From: Gammaproteobacteria bacterium
GTDB taxonomy: Bacteria > Pseudomonadota > Gammaproteobacteria > Steroidobacterales > Steroidobacteraceae
DNA: 64,000 nucleotides
Assembly (NCBI GenBank): GCA_025350055.1
Contig: JANXYK010000013.1
Coordinates: forward strand, 1 to 64,000
Direction of reading: 5' to 3'
A program made the translations under genes and the position numbers. Below, piece after piece: positions 45,456 through 55,040 of this stretch. The notes below the pieces were generated by a model. The model was not told where the DNA came from. It made no database searches and saw only the letters and a program-made list of their open reading frames with translations. Within the stretch, counting starts at the first letter, position 1; every line of letters begins with the position of its first letter.

Positions 45456-46505
45456 ATGATTGAAGCGCGGCACGACTGGACGCTGGCCCAAGCCGAGGCG
45501 CTGTTCGCGCTGCCCTTCCCCGAGCTGATGTTCCGTGCCCAGCAGGTACACCAGCAGTGCCACGATGTCACGCGCGTGCAGATGAGCACCTTGCTGTCGA
45601 TCAAGACCGGCGCCTGCCCTGAGGACTGCGCTTACTGCCCGCAGAGCGTGCGCTTCGAGACGGGCCTCGAGAACGAGCCGCTGCTGCCGCTGGAAGTGGT
45701 GGTGGCACGCGCGCAGGCGGCGCGCGCGGCCGGCGCGACGCGCTTCTGTATGGGCGCGGCCTTCCGCTCGCCCAAGCGGCGCGACCTGGAGAAGATCTCG
45801 GCGATGGTGCGCGAGGTCAGCAAGCTCGGCATGGAAACCTGCGTGACCGCCGGCATGCTCGAGCCCGAACAGGCGCAGGAACTGAAGGCCGCCGGCCTCG
45901 ACTACTACAACCACAATCTCGACACTTCGCCCGAGTTCTACAGCCAGATCATCAGCACGCGTTGCTACCAGGATCGTCTCGACACACTCGCTGCCGTGCG
46001 CGCTGCCGATCTGAAGGTGTGTTGCGGCGGCATCGTCGGCATGGGCGAGAGCCAGCGCGATCGTGCCCAGTTGCTGGTGGTGCTGGCGCAGTTGCCAGTG
46101 CATCCCGAGAGTGTGCCGATCAACCAGCTGGTGCGCGTGCCGGGCACGCCGCTCGAGAATGCGGCGCCGGTGGATCCCTTTGATTTCATCCGCACCATTG
46201 CCGTGGCGCGCATCATGCTGCCGCAGGCGCAGGTGCGGCTCTCGGCGGGGCGTGAGAGCATGAGCGATGAGTTGCAGGCACTGGCCTTCCTGGCCGGCGC
46301 CAACTCTATCTTCTACGGCGAGAAACTGCTGACCACCGGCAATCCCGATGTGGCGCGCGACCAGGCTTTGCTGCGCAGGCTCGGCATGCAGCCGGAGGAC
46401 CTGCCGCAGGCTGTCGCCAGCGATCCAGCGGCGAATGGCGCAACGGCCAATGCCGCGCCGATAGTACACAGCCCTGCCGCGCGTCCCACTGCGGCGAGCG
46501 CCTGA
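45456..46505 (+). CDS. bioB: Biotin synthase
   Basis: BioB inserts sulfur into dethiobiotin. The 349 residues contain the radical SAM motif CPEDCAYC (Cys54, 58, 61), [12 protein letters not shown], and RLSAGRESM with the Arg and Cys ligand region for the second cluster ([12 protein letters not shown]). An Ala-rich tail of about 30 residues follows the family C-terminus. AGGGAG precedes the ATG. It is the first gene of bioBFHCD. Confidence 0.98.
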   Translation: MIEARHDWTLAQAEALFALPFPELMFRAQQVHQQCHDVTRVQMSTLLSIKTGACPEDCAYCPQSVRFETGLENEPLLPLEVVVARAQAARAAGATRFCMGAAFRSPKRRDLEKISAMVREVSKLGMETCVTAGMLEPEQAQELKAAGLDYYNHNLDTSPEFYSQIISTRCYQDRLDTLAAVRAADLKVCCGGIVGMGESQRDRAQLLVVLAQLPVHPESVPINQLVRVPGTPLENAAPVDPFDFIRTIAVARIMLPQAQVRLSAGRESMSDELQALAFLAGANSIFYGEKLLTTGNPDVARDQALLRRLGMQPEDLPQAVASDPAANGATANAAPIVHSPAARPTAASA

Positions 46506-46534
46506 TCGCGGGCGCGCCGCTCGCATCGGCAGTC

Positions 46535-47722
46535 GTGCACCGGGATTCGCTGGCGGTTGGAGGCAGGCTCGCTGCGCTGGGCGCGCGCGACCTGTTGCGC
46601 CAGCGTCGCACCATCGATGCCTGGCCGCGCAGCGGTGATGGCACGCAGGCCGAAGTCGCCGGACAGACCCTGCGCGTGTTCTGCAGCAACGACTACCTCG
46701 GACTCGCTCACCACCCGGCCCTCGCGAGCGCACAGCAGGCCGCGAGCGCGCAACTGGGCGCTGGCAGTGGCGCCTCGCACCTGATCAGCGGTCACAGCAG
46801 TGAACATCATGCACTCGAGGAAGAGCTCGCCGCCTACACCGGCCGCGAGCGCACCCTGCTGTTCTCGACCGGCTACATGGCCAATCTCGGCGTGCTGGGT
46901 GCATTGGTGGCGCGCGGCGAGATCGTGCTCGAGGATCGCCTCAATCACGCCTCGCTGATCGATGGCGCGCGCCTCAGTGGCGCGCGGCTGCTGCGCTACG
47001 CCCACGCCGATGCCGCTGACGCGGCCGAACGCCTCGCTGCGCACCCGAACTGCACAATGCTGGCGAGCGATGGCCTGTTCAGCATGGATGGCGATGTGGC
47101 GCCGCTGCGCGAGCTTGCTGCCGCGGCCCTCGCACAGCGCGCGTGGTTGCTGGTCGACGACGCGCATGGCCTCGGTGTGCTGGGCGCCAGCGGTCGCGGC
47201 GCGCTCGAACTCGCTGGCCTCGATGCCGCGTCGGTGCCGCTGCTGATGGGTACGCTGGGCAAGGCCTTCGGCAGCTTCGGCGCCTTCGTCGCTGGCGATC
47301 GCGAGGTGATCGAACTGCTGCAGCAGCAGGCGCGCACCTACATCTACACCACAGCGCTGCCGCCTGGAGTCGCGGCCGCGGCGCGCGCCGCGCTGGCGCT
47401 CTCGCAGCGCGAGAGCTGGCGGCGTGTACAGTTGCAGCAACGCGTGGATCATTTTCGCAACGGCGCTGCCGCGCTGGGCTTGCCGCTGTGCGCATCGACG
47501 AGCCCGATCCAGCCATTGATCGTCGGTGAGGATGCGCGCTGCGCACGCCTGGGCGCAGCATTGTTCGCGCACGGCTTCTGGGTCGGCGCGATCCGTGCGC
47601 CAACGGTACCGGCCGGCGCCGCGCGGCTGCGGATCACCTTCAGCGCGAATCACCGCGTGGCCGACATTGATGCGCTGCTCGAGGCGCTTGCCTCAGAGTG
47701 GCGAGCCGAGTTCGCGTCATGA
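46535..47722 (+). CDS. bioF: 8-Amino-7-oxononanoate synthase
   Basis: BioF joins pimeloyl-ACP (or -CoA) and alanine with PLP to make 7-keto-8-aminopelargonate. The 395-residue protein has the CSNDYLGLAHHPAL start of the core, the HLISGHSSEHHALEEELA block, DDAHGLGVLG, and the PLP Lys in TLGKAFGSFGAF. The start is taken as GTG at 46535; no clear ribosome-binding site is seen, and translation probably depends on bioB. Its stop overlaps bioH as ATGA. Confidence 0.96.
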   Translation: MHRDSLAVGGRLAALGARDLLRQRRTIDAWPRSGDGTQAEVAGQTLRVFCSNDYLGLAHHPALASAQQAASAQLGAGSGASHLISGHSSEHHALEEELAAYTGRERTLLFSTGYMANLGVLGALVARGEIVLEDRLNHASLIDGARLSGARLLRYAHADAADAAERLAAHPNCTMLASDGLFSMDGDVAPLRELAAAALAQRAWLLVDDAHGLGVLGASGRGALELAGLDAASVPLLMGTLGKAFGSFGAFVAGDREVIELLQQQARTYIYTTALPPGVAAAARAALALSQRESWRRVQLQQRVDHFRNGAAALGLPLCASTSPIQPLIVGEDARCARLGAALFAHGFWVGAIRAPTVPAGAARLRITFSANHRVADIDALLEALASEWRAEFAS

Positions 47723-48558
47723 GCGCAGCAGCAGCCACGCCATGCGGCGATGCGAGAGCATTGTACGTAGAGCGCAGTGGCCGGGGCGCTCCTGTGGTTT
47801 TCTGGCACGGCTGGGCCATGAACCTGCGCGTGTTCGACGCGTTGCGCGCGAATCTGCAGGCGGACTTTCAGACCATCGCGGTCGACCTGCCCGGCCACGG
47901 GCGCAGCGACTGGCGGGACACCGTACCTGCCGCGGCAGCCGCGCAGCTCGCGGCCCTCGACAGCCTGCTGCAACCACTGCTGGCCACATTGCCGAAAGAC
48001 TCCACGCTGGTCGGTTGGTCGCTGGGCGGTCAGCTCGCGCTGCGCGCGGCCATGCTGGCACCCGACCGTGTTGCGCGCCTGGTGCTGATCGCCACCACAC
48101 CGCGGCTGCTGCGTGCCGATGACTGGCCGCACGGTGTCGATGCCGCTTTGTTGACGGGCATGCGTGCGCGTGTGCACGAAGACAGCCAGGCGATGGTTGA
48201 TGATTTCCTGGAGCTGCAGTTGCGCGGCTGTCGCAATGCACAGCCGCTGTTGCACTCGCTCCGTACGGCATTGCGAATGCATGGTGCTGCGTTGCCGCCT
48301 GCACTACTGAATGGGCTCGACCTGCTCACGCACACGGATCTGCGCCCGCTACTGGCGCAGGTGCATCAACCTGCGCTGGTGGTGGGCGGTCAATACGATC
48401 GCATCACCCCGCCACGCGCTGCCGAGGCGCTGGCGCGCGGCTTGAGCGCGGGCCGTTACCACGAGTTCGTGCGCAGCGCGCATGCACCGTTCCTGTCGCA
48501 TGCCGATGAGTTCATGGCCCTGCTGCGCGAGTTCATCGCGACCAGCGGCGCGTCGTGA
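47719..48558 (+). CDS. bioH: Pimeloyl-ACP methyl ester carboxylesterase
   Basis: BioH removes the methyl ester from pimeloyl-ACP, releasing the substrate for BioF. The 279-residue alpha/beta hydrolase has the oxyanion WHGWAMN, nucleophile in GWSLGGQ, Asp in GGQYDRITP and catalytic His in SAHAPFLSH. The ATG at 47719 overlaps the bioF stop (ATGA), and the gene end overlaps bioC (GTGA). Assignment to BioH rather than a generic hydrolase rests on this operon context plus matching motifs. Confidence 0.93.
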   Translation: MSAAAATPCGDARALYVERSGRGAPVVFWHGWAMNLRVFDALRANLQADFQTIAVDLPGHGRSDWRDTVPAAAAAQLAALDSLLQPLLATLPKDSTLVGWSLGGQLALRAAMLAPDRVARLVLIATTPRLLRADDWPHGVDAALLTGMRARVHEDSQAMVDDFLELQLRGCRNAQPLLHSLRTALRMHGAALPPALLNGLDLLTHTDLRPLLAQVHQPALVVGGQYDRITPPRAAEALARGLSAGRYHEFVRSAHAPFLSHADEFMALLREFIATSGAS

Positions 48559-49478
48559 GTACCCACCCCGATCATTTCCGCGTTGACCAGCGCGCGCTCG
48601 CGCGTGCCTTCGGTCGTGCCGGCGCACGCTATGACCATGCCGCGCTGCTGCAGGCCGAGGTGCGCACCGAGCTGCTCAGTCGCCTGCAATATTTTCCACT
48701 GCAACCCAAGCTGATCGTCGACCTGGGATGCGGCACGGCGCGCGGCGCGCACGAGCTGCGCCGCCGCTTTCGGCGCGCGCGCGTGCTCGCGATCGATATC
48801 GCGCCCGGCATGCTGCGTGCGGCACAGCGTGGCAGCTGGCCGTGGCGACGCTACACCTGCCTGTGTGCCGATGCGCTTGCGCTGCCATTGGCCTCGCAAT
48901 CGGTCGATCTCGTGTACAGCAACCTGATGCTGCAATGGTGCGACGACCTGCCGCGGGTATTTACCGAGGTGCGCCGCGTATTGCGGCCGGGCGGCCTGCT
49001 GCTGTTCAGTACCTTTGGTACCGACACGCTGCAGGAGTTGCGCGCCGCCTGGGCCGGCACCGATGCCATGCCACACGTGAGCGCGTTTGCCGACATGCCG
49101 CTGCTGGCGCAGGCGCTGCAGCAGGCCGGCATGTCCGAGCCCGTGATGGACCGCGATCTGCGCCTGGACCATCACACCGATGTTCACGCGCTTATGAACA
49201 ACCTGCGCGCGATCGGTGCCGGCAACGCGGCTGCCGATCGGCGCCGCACACTCACGGGCCGTGGGCGATTGGAGCGCATGCGCTTGAACTACGAGCGCTG
49301 GCGCGAGCCCGCCGGATTGCCGGCGACCTGGGAGATCATATGCGGGGCGGCCTTCGCGCCAGCCAAGTCCCAGGCTGCACATGCGCACGTAGGCATGAAC
49401 GCGTTCGGTGAAGCGCATGTGCCGGTCACCGCCATCGGGCGGCGAATGGCCCCGCCGTCGGACGAATCCGGGAGTTGA
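48555..49478 (+). CDS. bioC: Malonyl-ACP O-methyltransferase
   Basis: BioC methylates malonyl-ACP to prime pimelate synthesis through the fatty-acid pathway. The 307 residues hold the SAM-binding VDLGCGTARGAHELRRRF, the acidic strand end VLAIDIAPGMLRAAQ, and YSNLMLQWCDDLP with VLRPGGLLLFSTFG, all typical of BioC. The start is GTG at 48555 overlapping the bioH stop. An Arg-rich region (RRRTLTGRGRLERMR) near residue 230 is the known BioC insertion. Confidence 0.95.
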   Translation: MSTHPDHFRVDQRALARAFGRAGARYDHAALLQAEVRTELLSRLQYFPLQPKLIVDLGCGTARGAHELRRRFRRARVLAIDIAPGMLRAAQRGSWPWRRYTCLCADALALPLASQSVDLVYSNLMLQWCDDLPRVFTEVRRVLRPGGLLLFSTFGTDTLQELRAAWAGTDAMPHVSAFADMPLLAQALQQAGMSEPVMDRDLRLDHHTDVHALMNNLRAIGAGNAAADRRRTLTGRGRLERMRLNYERWREPAGLPATWEIICGAAFAPAKSQAAHAHVGMNAFGEAHVPVTAIGRRMAPPSDESGS

Positions 49479-49486
49479 GCCGCCCC

Positions 49487-50203
49487 GTGACCACTCCATT
49501 TGAGTGTCCTACCTTCTTTATCGCCGGAACCGACACCGGGGTGGGCAAGACCCGTGTATCCGGGGGCCTGCTGAAGGCCGCCCGGGCCCTCAGGGCACCG
49601 GTTGCCGGCATGAAGCCGGTTGCGGCGGGCTCGATCCTGAAGGATGGACGCCAGATCAGCGAAGATGCGCTATATATCGAACATAATAGCGGCCAGATCT
49701 CGCCATATGAGCTGCTCAATCCCTACTGCCTGCCCGACCCGCTCTCCCCGCATATCGCGGCAAAGCGGGCCGGAATCCGCATCGACGTCCCCAGGATCGT
49801 CAGTGCCGCGCAGACACTGGCCGCGGGCCACAACCTGCTGTTGATCGAGGGCGCCGGGGGCTGGTATGCCCCCATCAGCGCCACCGAAACCATGGCCGAT
49901 GTGGCCCGGGCGCTGGGCGTTCCGGTGCTGCTGGTGGTGGGCCTGCGCATCGGCTGCCTCAATCATGCGCTGCTCAGCGCGCAGGCCATCGAGCGCCGCG
50001 GCTGCAGGCTGCACGGCTGGATCGGCAGCCATATCGACCCGGAATTTGTAGCGCGGGACGAGAACATCGCCATGTTGACGCAGCTGCTGGGCGCAGCGCC
50101 GCTGGCACTGCTGCCCCATACGCCGGATTCGAGCTGCGATGCGCTCGCATTGCGCGCGGCAGCGGAAAACCTGCTCGCCGCGCAGCCCGGTAGCGCCAAC
50201 TGA
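49487..50203 (+). CDS. bioD: Dethiobiotin synthetase
   Basis: BioD closes the ureido ring of dethiobiotin using CO2 and ATP. From the GTG at 49487 it has 238 residues with the P-loop FFIAGTDTGVGKTRVSGG, KPVAAGS, the catalytic LLIEGAGGWYAPIS and LLVVGLRIGCLNHALLSAQA. A TTG at 49475 that overlaps the bioC stop (TTGA) is the alternative start and would add four residues; GGGAG lies just before it. It ends the bio operon; bioA is not in this window. Confidence 0.96.
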   Translation: MTTPFECPTFFIAGTDTGVGKTRVSGGLLKAARALRAPVAGMKPVAAGSILKDGRQISEDALYIEHNSGQISPYELLNPYCLPDPLSPHIAAKRAGIRIDVPRIVSAAQTLAAGHNLLLIEGAGGWYAPISATETMADVARALGVPVLLVVGLRIGCLNHALLSAQAIERRGCRLHGWIGSHIDPEFVARDENIAMLTQLLGAAPLALLPHTPDSSCDALALRAAAENLLAAQPGSAN

Positions 50204-50391
50204 TCGCTGTCAATTTCTCCTAGTGAGCAATCACTGTTTCCGCCATCGCGGTCACAGGTTAAACTGCGCCGCGCCGCAAGCTCCGCGATCCCGATTTGCC
50301 CGCTGTAGTGGCGCCGGATCAGTGCGGCTCGTTCGAAAAGGAAACATGGCGCCGTTGAGGCGAGTTAAGCCTGCAATTCTTAAGGCCTGAA

Positions 50392-51309
50392 ATGAAGATG
50401 AAAAAATCTGGACTCCTGCTCTCGGGTCTCGCTGCGGCCCTGCTGACGATGGTCGCACCCACGGCGCAAGCCGCCTGGGCGTTGAACATGACGCAGGGCA
50501 TCTCCGCGATCTCTCGCAACATCTACTCACTGCACATGATGGTGTTCTGGGTGTGCGTGGTGCTGGCGGTGCTGGTGTTCGGCGTGATGATCTATTCGCT
50601 GGTGCGCTTCCGCAAATCGCAGGGCGCGGTGCCCGACACCAGCCTGGTGCACAACACCAAGGCCGAGATCATCTGGACGGCGATTCCGATCGCGATCCTG
50701 GTAGTGATGGCCGTGCCCGCCACGCGCACGCTGATCGAGACCGACGATGCGACCAAGACCGAACTCACGATCCGCGTCACCGGTTACCAGTGGAAGTGGG
50801 GCTACGAATACGTGGGCAGTGGCGTCACCGTGCTCTCGACGCTCGATCGCGACAGCAACTTCGCGCGTCAGCTGGGTTCGGGCATCGATCCGAACAGCGT
50901 CCCGAACTACCTGCTCAATGTCGATCACGCGCTGGTTGTGCCGGCGGACACGAAGGTACGGCTGCTGATCAGTGCGCAGGATGTGATCCACTCCTGGTGG
51001 GTGCCGGCGCTGGCGATCAAGAAGGATGCGATTCCTGGCTTCGTGAACGAGGCCTGGTTCAAGATCGATGCGGCCAACACCGGCCTGTTTCGCGGCCAGT
51101 GCGCCGAACTGTGCGGCCGCGACCACGGCTTCATGCCGATCGTGATCGATGTGCGCAGCAAGGCTGATTTCGAAGCCTGGCTACGCACGCAAAAGGCGCT
51201 GCAGCAGCCGGCCGATGCAGCCGCTCCCGCAGCGGCGCCGGCGACTGCCGCGCCGGCGAGTGCCGCGAACGCTGCCGCCACCGTGCGCGCCGCTCCGGCG
51301 CGCAGCTGA
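50392..51309 (+). CDS. coxB: Cytochrome c oxidase subunit II
   Basis: Subunit II accepts electrons from cytochrome c through the CuA centre. The 305-residue precursor has a signal peptide, two membrane segments (about 45-68 and 90-112) and a cupredoxin domain with all CuA ligands: His200, Cys237, Glu239, Cys241, His245 and Met248 (GQCAELCGRDHGFM). It lacks a fused cytochrome c domain and ends in an Ala/Pro-rich tail of about 40 residues. AAGG lies before the ATG; it is the first gene of the cta cluster. Confidence 0.98.
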   Translation: MKMKKSGLLLSGLAAALLTMVAPTAQAAWALNMTQGISAISRNIYSLHMMVFWVCVVLAVLVFGVMIYSLVRFRKSQGAVPDTSLVHNTKAEIIWTAIPIAILVVMAVPATRTLIETDDATKTELTIRVTGYQWKWGYEYVGSGVTVLSTLDRDSNFARQLGSGIDPNSVPNYLLNVDHALVVPADTKVRLLISAQDVIHSWWVPALAIKKDAIPGFVNEAWFKIDAANTGLFRGQCAELCGRDHGFMPIVIDVRSKADFEAWLRTQKALQQPADAAAPAAAPATAAPASAANAAATVRAAPARS

Positions 51310-51354
51310 TCGGCCAGCACCACCCACAACGAATACCTGTCGCGAGTACCCATC

Positions 51355-52959
51355 ATGGCCTATACCGAAACCGTCGACGCCCACGACCACCACGATCATC
51401 CGCCCGCGGGTATCTGGCGCTGGCTGTCGACCACCAATCACAAGGACATCGGCACGCTGTACCTGGTCTTCTCCGGGATCATGTTCTTCGTCGGCGGCGC
51501 AATGGCGATGGTGATCCGCCTGGAGCTGTTCAAGCCCGGCATGCAGTTCGTCGATCCGGCGTTCTTCAATTCGATGACCACGGTGCACGGGCTGGCAATG
51601 ATCTTCGGCGCGGTGATGCCAGCCTGGGTGGGCCTTGCGAACTGGATGATCCCGCTGCAGGTGGGCGCGCCCGACATGGCGCTGCCGCGCATGAACAATT
51701 TCAGCTTCTGGCTGCTGCCCTTCGCCTTCACGCTGCTGCTGATCGGCTTCTTCGTGCCGGGCGGCGCGCCGGCCGGCGGCTGGACGCTGTATCCGCCGCT
51801 GGTACTGCAGGGCGGCGACAGCTTCCCGATGGCGATCTTCGCGATCCACCTGATGGGTGCTTCCTCGATCATGGGCGCGATCAACGTGATCGTGACCATC
51901 ATGAACATGCGCGCCCCGGGCATCACGCTGCTGCGCATGCCGCTGTTCGTGTGGACCTGGCTGATCACCGCGTACCTGCTGATCCTGGTGATGCCAGTGC
52001 TCGCGGGCTCGGTGACCATGCTGCTCACCGATCACTTCTTCGGCACCAGCTTCTTCAGCGCTTCGGGCGGTGGCGATCCGGTGATGTTCCAGCACATCTT
52101 CTGGTTCTTCGGTCACCCCGAGGTGTACATCCTGATTCTGCCGGCCTTCGGCATCGTGTCGGAAGTGATCCCGACCTTCTCGCGCAAGCCGCTGTTCGGC
52201 TATGAAGCAATGGTGTACGCCACGGCTTCGATCGCGTTCCTCTCGTTCATCGTCTGGGCGCACCACATGTTCACGGTGGGCATGCCGCTCGCCGGCGAGC
52301 TGTTCTTCATGCTCTCGACGATGCTGATCGCGATTCCCACCGGCGTGAAGGTGTTCAACTGGACGGCGACGATGTGGCGCGGGTCGCTGAGCTTCGAGCC
52401 GCCGATGCTATTCGCGCTCGCCTTCCTGTTCCTGTTCACGATCGGCGGCTTCTCGGGCTTGATGCTCGCGATCGCGCCGGCCGACTTCCAGTACCAGGAC
52501 ACCTACTTCGTGGTCGCGCACTTTCACTACGTGCTGGTGCCGGGCGCGATCTTCAGCATCATGGCCGGCGTGTACTACTGGCTGCCGAAGTGGACCGGCC
52601 ACCTGTACAGCATGGCGCTGGGCAAGTGGCACTTCTGGCTCTCGGCGATCTTCGTCAACGTGCTGTTCTTCCCGCAGCACTTTTTGGGTCTGGCCGGCAT
52701 GCCGCGCCGCATCCCCGATTACGCCACGCAGTTCGCCGACTGGAACATGGTCTCCTCGCTCGGCGGCTTTGGCTTCGGCCTCTCGCAACTGCTGTTCCCG
52801 ATCCTGATCTGGAAGTGCGTGCGCGGTGGCGAGAAAGCGCCGGCGCAGGTGTGGGAAGGCGCGCATGGCCTCGAGTGGGAAGTGCCCTCGCCAGCGCCAT
52901 ACCACACCTGGCAGGATCCGCCGAGCGAAGCGCAGATTGCGCACGGCGCCGAGCATTGA
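51355..52959 (+). CDS. ctaD: Cytochrome c oxidase subunit I (A1 type)
   Basis: Subunit I holds heme a and the heme a3-CuB centre and pumps protons. The 534 residues have 12 membrane segments and the invariant ligands: His78 (TVHGLAM), the cross-linked His254-Tyr258 with Glu256 in [10 protein letters not shown], His303-His304, His389 and His391 (AHFHYVL). Glu256 in GHPEV marks the A1 family. A His-rich N-terminus (DAHDHHDH) precedes the first helix. Its stop overlaps a small ORF as TTGA. Confidence 0.98.
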   Translation: MAYTETVDAHDHHDHPPAGIWRWLSTTNHKDIGTLYLVFSGIMFFVGGAMAMVIRLELFKPGMQFVDPAFFNSMTTVHGLAMIFGAVMPAWVGLANWMIPLQVGAPDMALPRMNNFSFWLLPFAFTLLLIGFFVPGGAPAGGWTLYPPLVLQGGDSFPMAIFAIHLMGASSIMGAINVIVTIMNMRAPGITLLRMPLFVWTWLITAYLLILVMPVLAGSVTMLLTDHFFGTSFFSASGGGDPVMFQHIFWFFGHPEVYILILPAFGIVSEVIPTFSRKPLFGYEAMVYATASIAFLSFIVWAHHMFTVGMPLAGELFFMLSTMLIAIPTGVKVFNWTATMWRGSLSFEPPMLFALAFLFLFTIGGFSGLMLAIAPADFQYQDTYFVVAHFHYVLVPGAIFSIMAGVYYWLPKWTGHLYSMALGKWHFWLSAIFVNVLFFPQHFLGLAGMPRRIPDYATQFADWNMVSSLGGFGFGLSQLLFPILIWKCVRGGEKAPAQVWEGAHGLEWEVPSPAPYHTWQDPPSEAQIAHGAEH

Positions 52960-53075
52960 GCGCGCGCAGCGATCAGCGCCGAGGCGCGCGTCGCACCGCG
53001 CTGCTGCTGGGCCTGGTGGCGCTCGCGATGTACGCCGGTTTCATCCTGTTGACGGTCTACAGGTCGCACGGATGA
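52956..53075 (+). CDS. Small cytochrome oxidase assembly-type membrane protein
   Basis: This 39-residue ORF has a basic N-terminus ([13 protein letters not shown]) and one membrane segment ([18 protein letters not shown]). It starts at TTG overlapping the ctaD stop and ends inside the ctaG start (ATGA). Small single-span proteins at this position between ctaD and ctaG are annotated as cytochrome oxidase small assembly proteins in related bacteria. Its position and shape support that; the sequence is too short to confirm. Confidence 0.75.
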   Translation: MSARSDQRRGARRTALLLGLVALAMYAGFILLTVYRSHG

Positions 53076-53635
53076 ATGCCGGGGAGGAACTGCGCCGGGC
53101 GAATCGCAGCCTGACGGCAAAGCTCCTGCTGTGCGTTGCGGGTAGCGCGCTGTTCGGTTTTGCGCTGGTGCCACTGTATCGCGTGCTGTGCGAAATCACA
53201 GGCATCGGCGATCAACAGACGCTGCGCTCGGCAGTGCAGGTGCGCGAAGTCGCGCAACAGGGCACCGACATGACGCGCACCGTCACGGTGGAATTCATGA
53301 CCAGCCTGCCGACGGTCGGCAACTGGCAGTTCCGGCCCGCGCAGGAAACGATGGCAGTGCATCCCGGCAAGCTATATGAAGCGCACTTCATTGCCCGCAA
53401 CCTCACCGGCCACGATACGGTGGCGCAGGCGATTCCGAATATCGCACCCAGCCAGGCTGCCAGCTGGTTCCACAAGACCGAGTGCTTCTGCTTTTCGCCG
53501 CAGTCATTCAAGAAGGGCGAGGAGCGCGTGTTGCCGGTACGGTTTTTTGTCGATCGTGCGTTGCCGGGCAACCTCGATCGCCTGACGCTCAGTTACACTT
53601 TTTACGATTTGTCCACGCATGTCGCGGCGCGCTAG
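53072..53635 (+). CDS. ctaG: Cytochrome c oxidase assembly protein CtaG (Cox11)
   Basis: CtaG/Cox11 delivers copper to the CuB site of subunit I. The 187-residue protein has an N-terminal membrane anchor (about 15-37), [16 protein letters not shown] with the conserved Cys, and the copper-binding CFCF pair in [17 protein letters not shown]. The ATG at 53072 overlaps the preceding small ORF. Length and motif agree with the Cox11 family. Confidence 0.97.
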   Translation: MNAGEELRRANRSLTAKLLLCVAGSALFGFALVPLYRVLCEITGIGDQQTLRSAVQVREVAQQGTDMTRTVTVEFMTSLPTVGNWQFRPAQETMAVHPGKLYEAHFIARNLTGHDTVAQAIPNIAPSQAASWFHKTECFCFSPQSFKKGEERVLPVRFFVDRALPGNLDRLTLSYTFYDLSTHVAAR

Positions 53636-53663
53636 CGCCGGCCAGTAGTCCAGAGGGAAGCAT

Positions 53664-54554
53664 ATGTCGCAGTCGCACAGCCAGGCCGATTCGGGCAAGT
53701 ACTACATTCCGCACGGCACGCCCTGGCCGATCATCGGCTCGGTGGCTCTGTTCACCACCATGTTTGGCATGGTCGCGTGGCTGAATGAATGGTTCAGTCC
53801 GGTGATGTTCTTTGCGGGTCTGGCCCTGCTGGCCGTGATGTTCATCGGGTGGTTTCGCACCGTGATCAACGAGAGCGAAGCGGGCACCTACAACCTCGCG
53901 GTCGACCGCTCGTTCCGCATGGGCATGGTGTGGTTCATCATCTCGGAAGTGCTGTTCTTCTCGGCCTTCTTCGGCGCGCTGTTCTATGCGCGCGAACTGT
54001 CGGTGCCGTGGATCGGCGGCGAGGGCGTCAAGGTCTTCAACCACATTTTCCTGTGGCAGAACTACGATGCCGGCTGGCCGACCAATGGCCCGGCGAAACT
54101 CGGCCCGCGTGCGGATGGCAGCTTCGAGGTGATTCCGGCCTTTGGCGTGCCGGCGCTCAATACGCTGATCCTGCTGACTTCGGGTGTGACGATCACGATC
54201 GCGCACCACGCGCTGAAAGCGGGCAACCGCAATGTGCTGAAGATCTTCCTGGCGCTGACCTTCCTACTCGGCTTCCTGTTCGTGGCCTTCCAGGCCAACG
54301 AATACGGCGAGGCCTACATGCACAAGGGCCTGCAGCTCTCCACCGGCATCTACGGTTCCACGTTCTTCATGCTCACCGGTTTCCACGGCCTGCACGTGAC
54401 GATCGGGGCGATCATGCTGACGATCATCTGGTTTCGTACGCTCAAGGGGCATTTCACGCCTAGCCGTCATTTCGGATTCGAGGCGGTCGCGTGGTACTGG
54501 CACTTCGTGGACGTGGTGTGGCTCGGACTATTCATATTCGTCTACTGGGTGTAG
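53664..54554 (+). CDS. ctaE: Cytochrome c oxidase subunit III
   Basis: Subunit III stabilises the oxidase core. The 296 residues have seven membrane segments, the N-terminal YYIPHGTPWPIIGS, FIISEVLFFSAFFGALFYA, and the conserved GLHVTIGAIMLTIIWFRTLKG and FEAVAWYWHFVDVVWLGLFIFVYW at the C-terminus (each a family block). An extra loop follows GVKVFNHIFLWQN. It follows ctaG by 28 bases. Confidence 0.97.
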   Translation: MSQSHSQADSGKYYIPHGTPWPIIGSVALFTTMFGMVAWLNEWFSPVMFFAGLALLAVMFIGWFRTVINESEAGTYNLAVDRSFRMGMVWFIISEVLFFSAFFGALFYARELSVPWIGGEGVKVFNHIFLWQNYDAGWPTNGPAKLGPRADGSFEVIPAFGVPALNTLILLTSGVTITIAHHALKAGNRNVLKIFLALTFLLGFLFVAFQANEYGEAYMHKGLQLSTGIYGSTFFMLTGFHGLHVTIGAIMLTIIWFRTLKGHFTPSRHFGFEAVAWYWHFVDVVWLGLFIFVYWV

Positions 54555-54613
54555 TTGGCAGGCGCGCGAACCGCGCGCTAGCCGATTACGGCGGACTTGC
54601 GATCACGCGCCGG

Positions 54614-54997
54614 CTAGATCAGTTCTACGCGCTCTACGTCTGGAACTGCCGGATCATGCAGTTCAGTATTGAATGACACCAGAACAAACGGCCGAGTTCC
54701 CGTGTTGCGGAATGCATGCGCAACTCCCGGCGGAAATCTGAAGCGCCACACTTCGCCTGCTGGAACTGCTTCGTCGCGGATTGTGCCGCCTTCACGAAAA
54801 CGTACGAGTGCCGGCCCGACGACGGCGCTGATTTCGGTGCCACGCAGATGGGCGTGATTGCCACGCACGGCACCGGGTTCGCTGATCACCGCGTGTACGT
54901 TTCGCCAACCTGAAAGCAGCTGGAGCTCGAGCGGTTCGAACACGGCGCCGCGGGCGTCGGCGTGCACCTTGAGCTTGACGATCTCTACGCTGGGCAT
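54614..54997 (-). CDS. Cupin-fold protein, sugar epimerase-like
   Basis: The 127-residue product resembles the WxcM-like/dTDP-4-dehydrorhamnose 3,5-epimerase-like cupins: KLKVHADARGAVFEPLE at the start, GAVRGNHAHLRGTEIS with the HxH metal pair, and FPPGVAHAFRNTGTRPFVLVSF. It may be a sugar-nucleotide isomerase or a small-molecule binding cupin. It faces ctaE and is unrelated to the oxidase in function as far as can be told. Confidence 0.82.
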   Translation of the reverse strand: MPSVEIVKLKVHADARGAVFEPLELQLLSGWRNVHAVISEPGAVRGNHAHLRGTEISAVVGPALVRFREGGTIRDEAVPAGEVWRFRFPPGVAHAFRNTGTRPFVLVSFNTELHDPAVPDVERVELI

Positions 54998-55040
54998 GAA
55001 ATGAGTTCCTCGTGCGCGAGGTTGCGCAAAGCGGCTGGCT

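Noticed and set aside
44775-46733. A 652-codon minus-strand frame opposite bioB
   Set aside because: Antisense shadow of bioB and its flanks; bioB has all catalytic Cys, while this frame has no recognisable motif.
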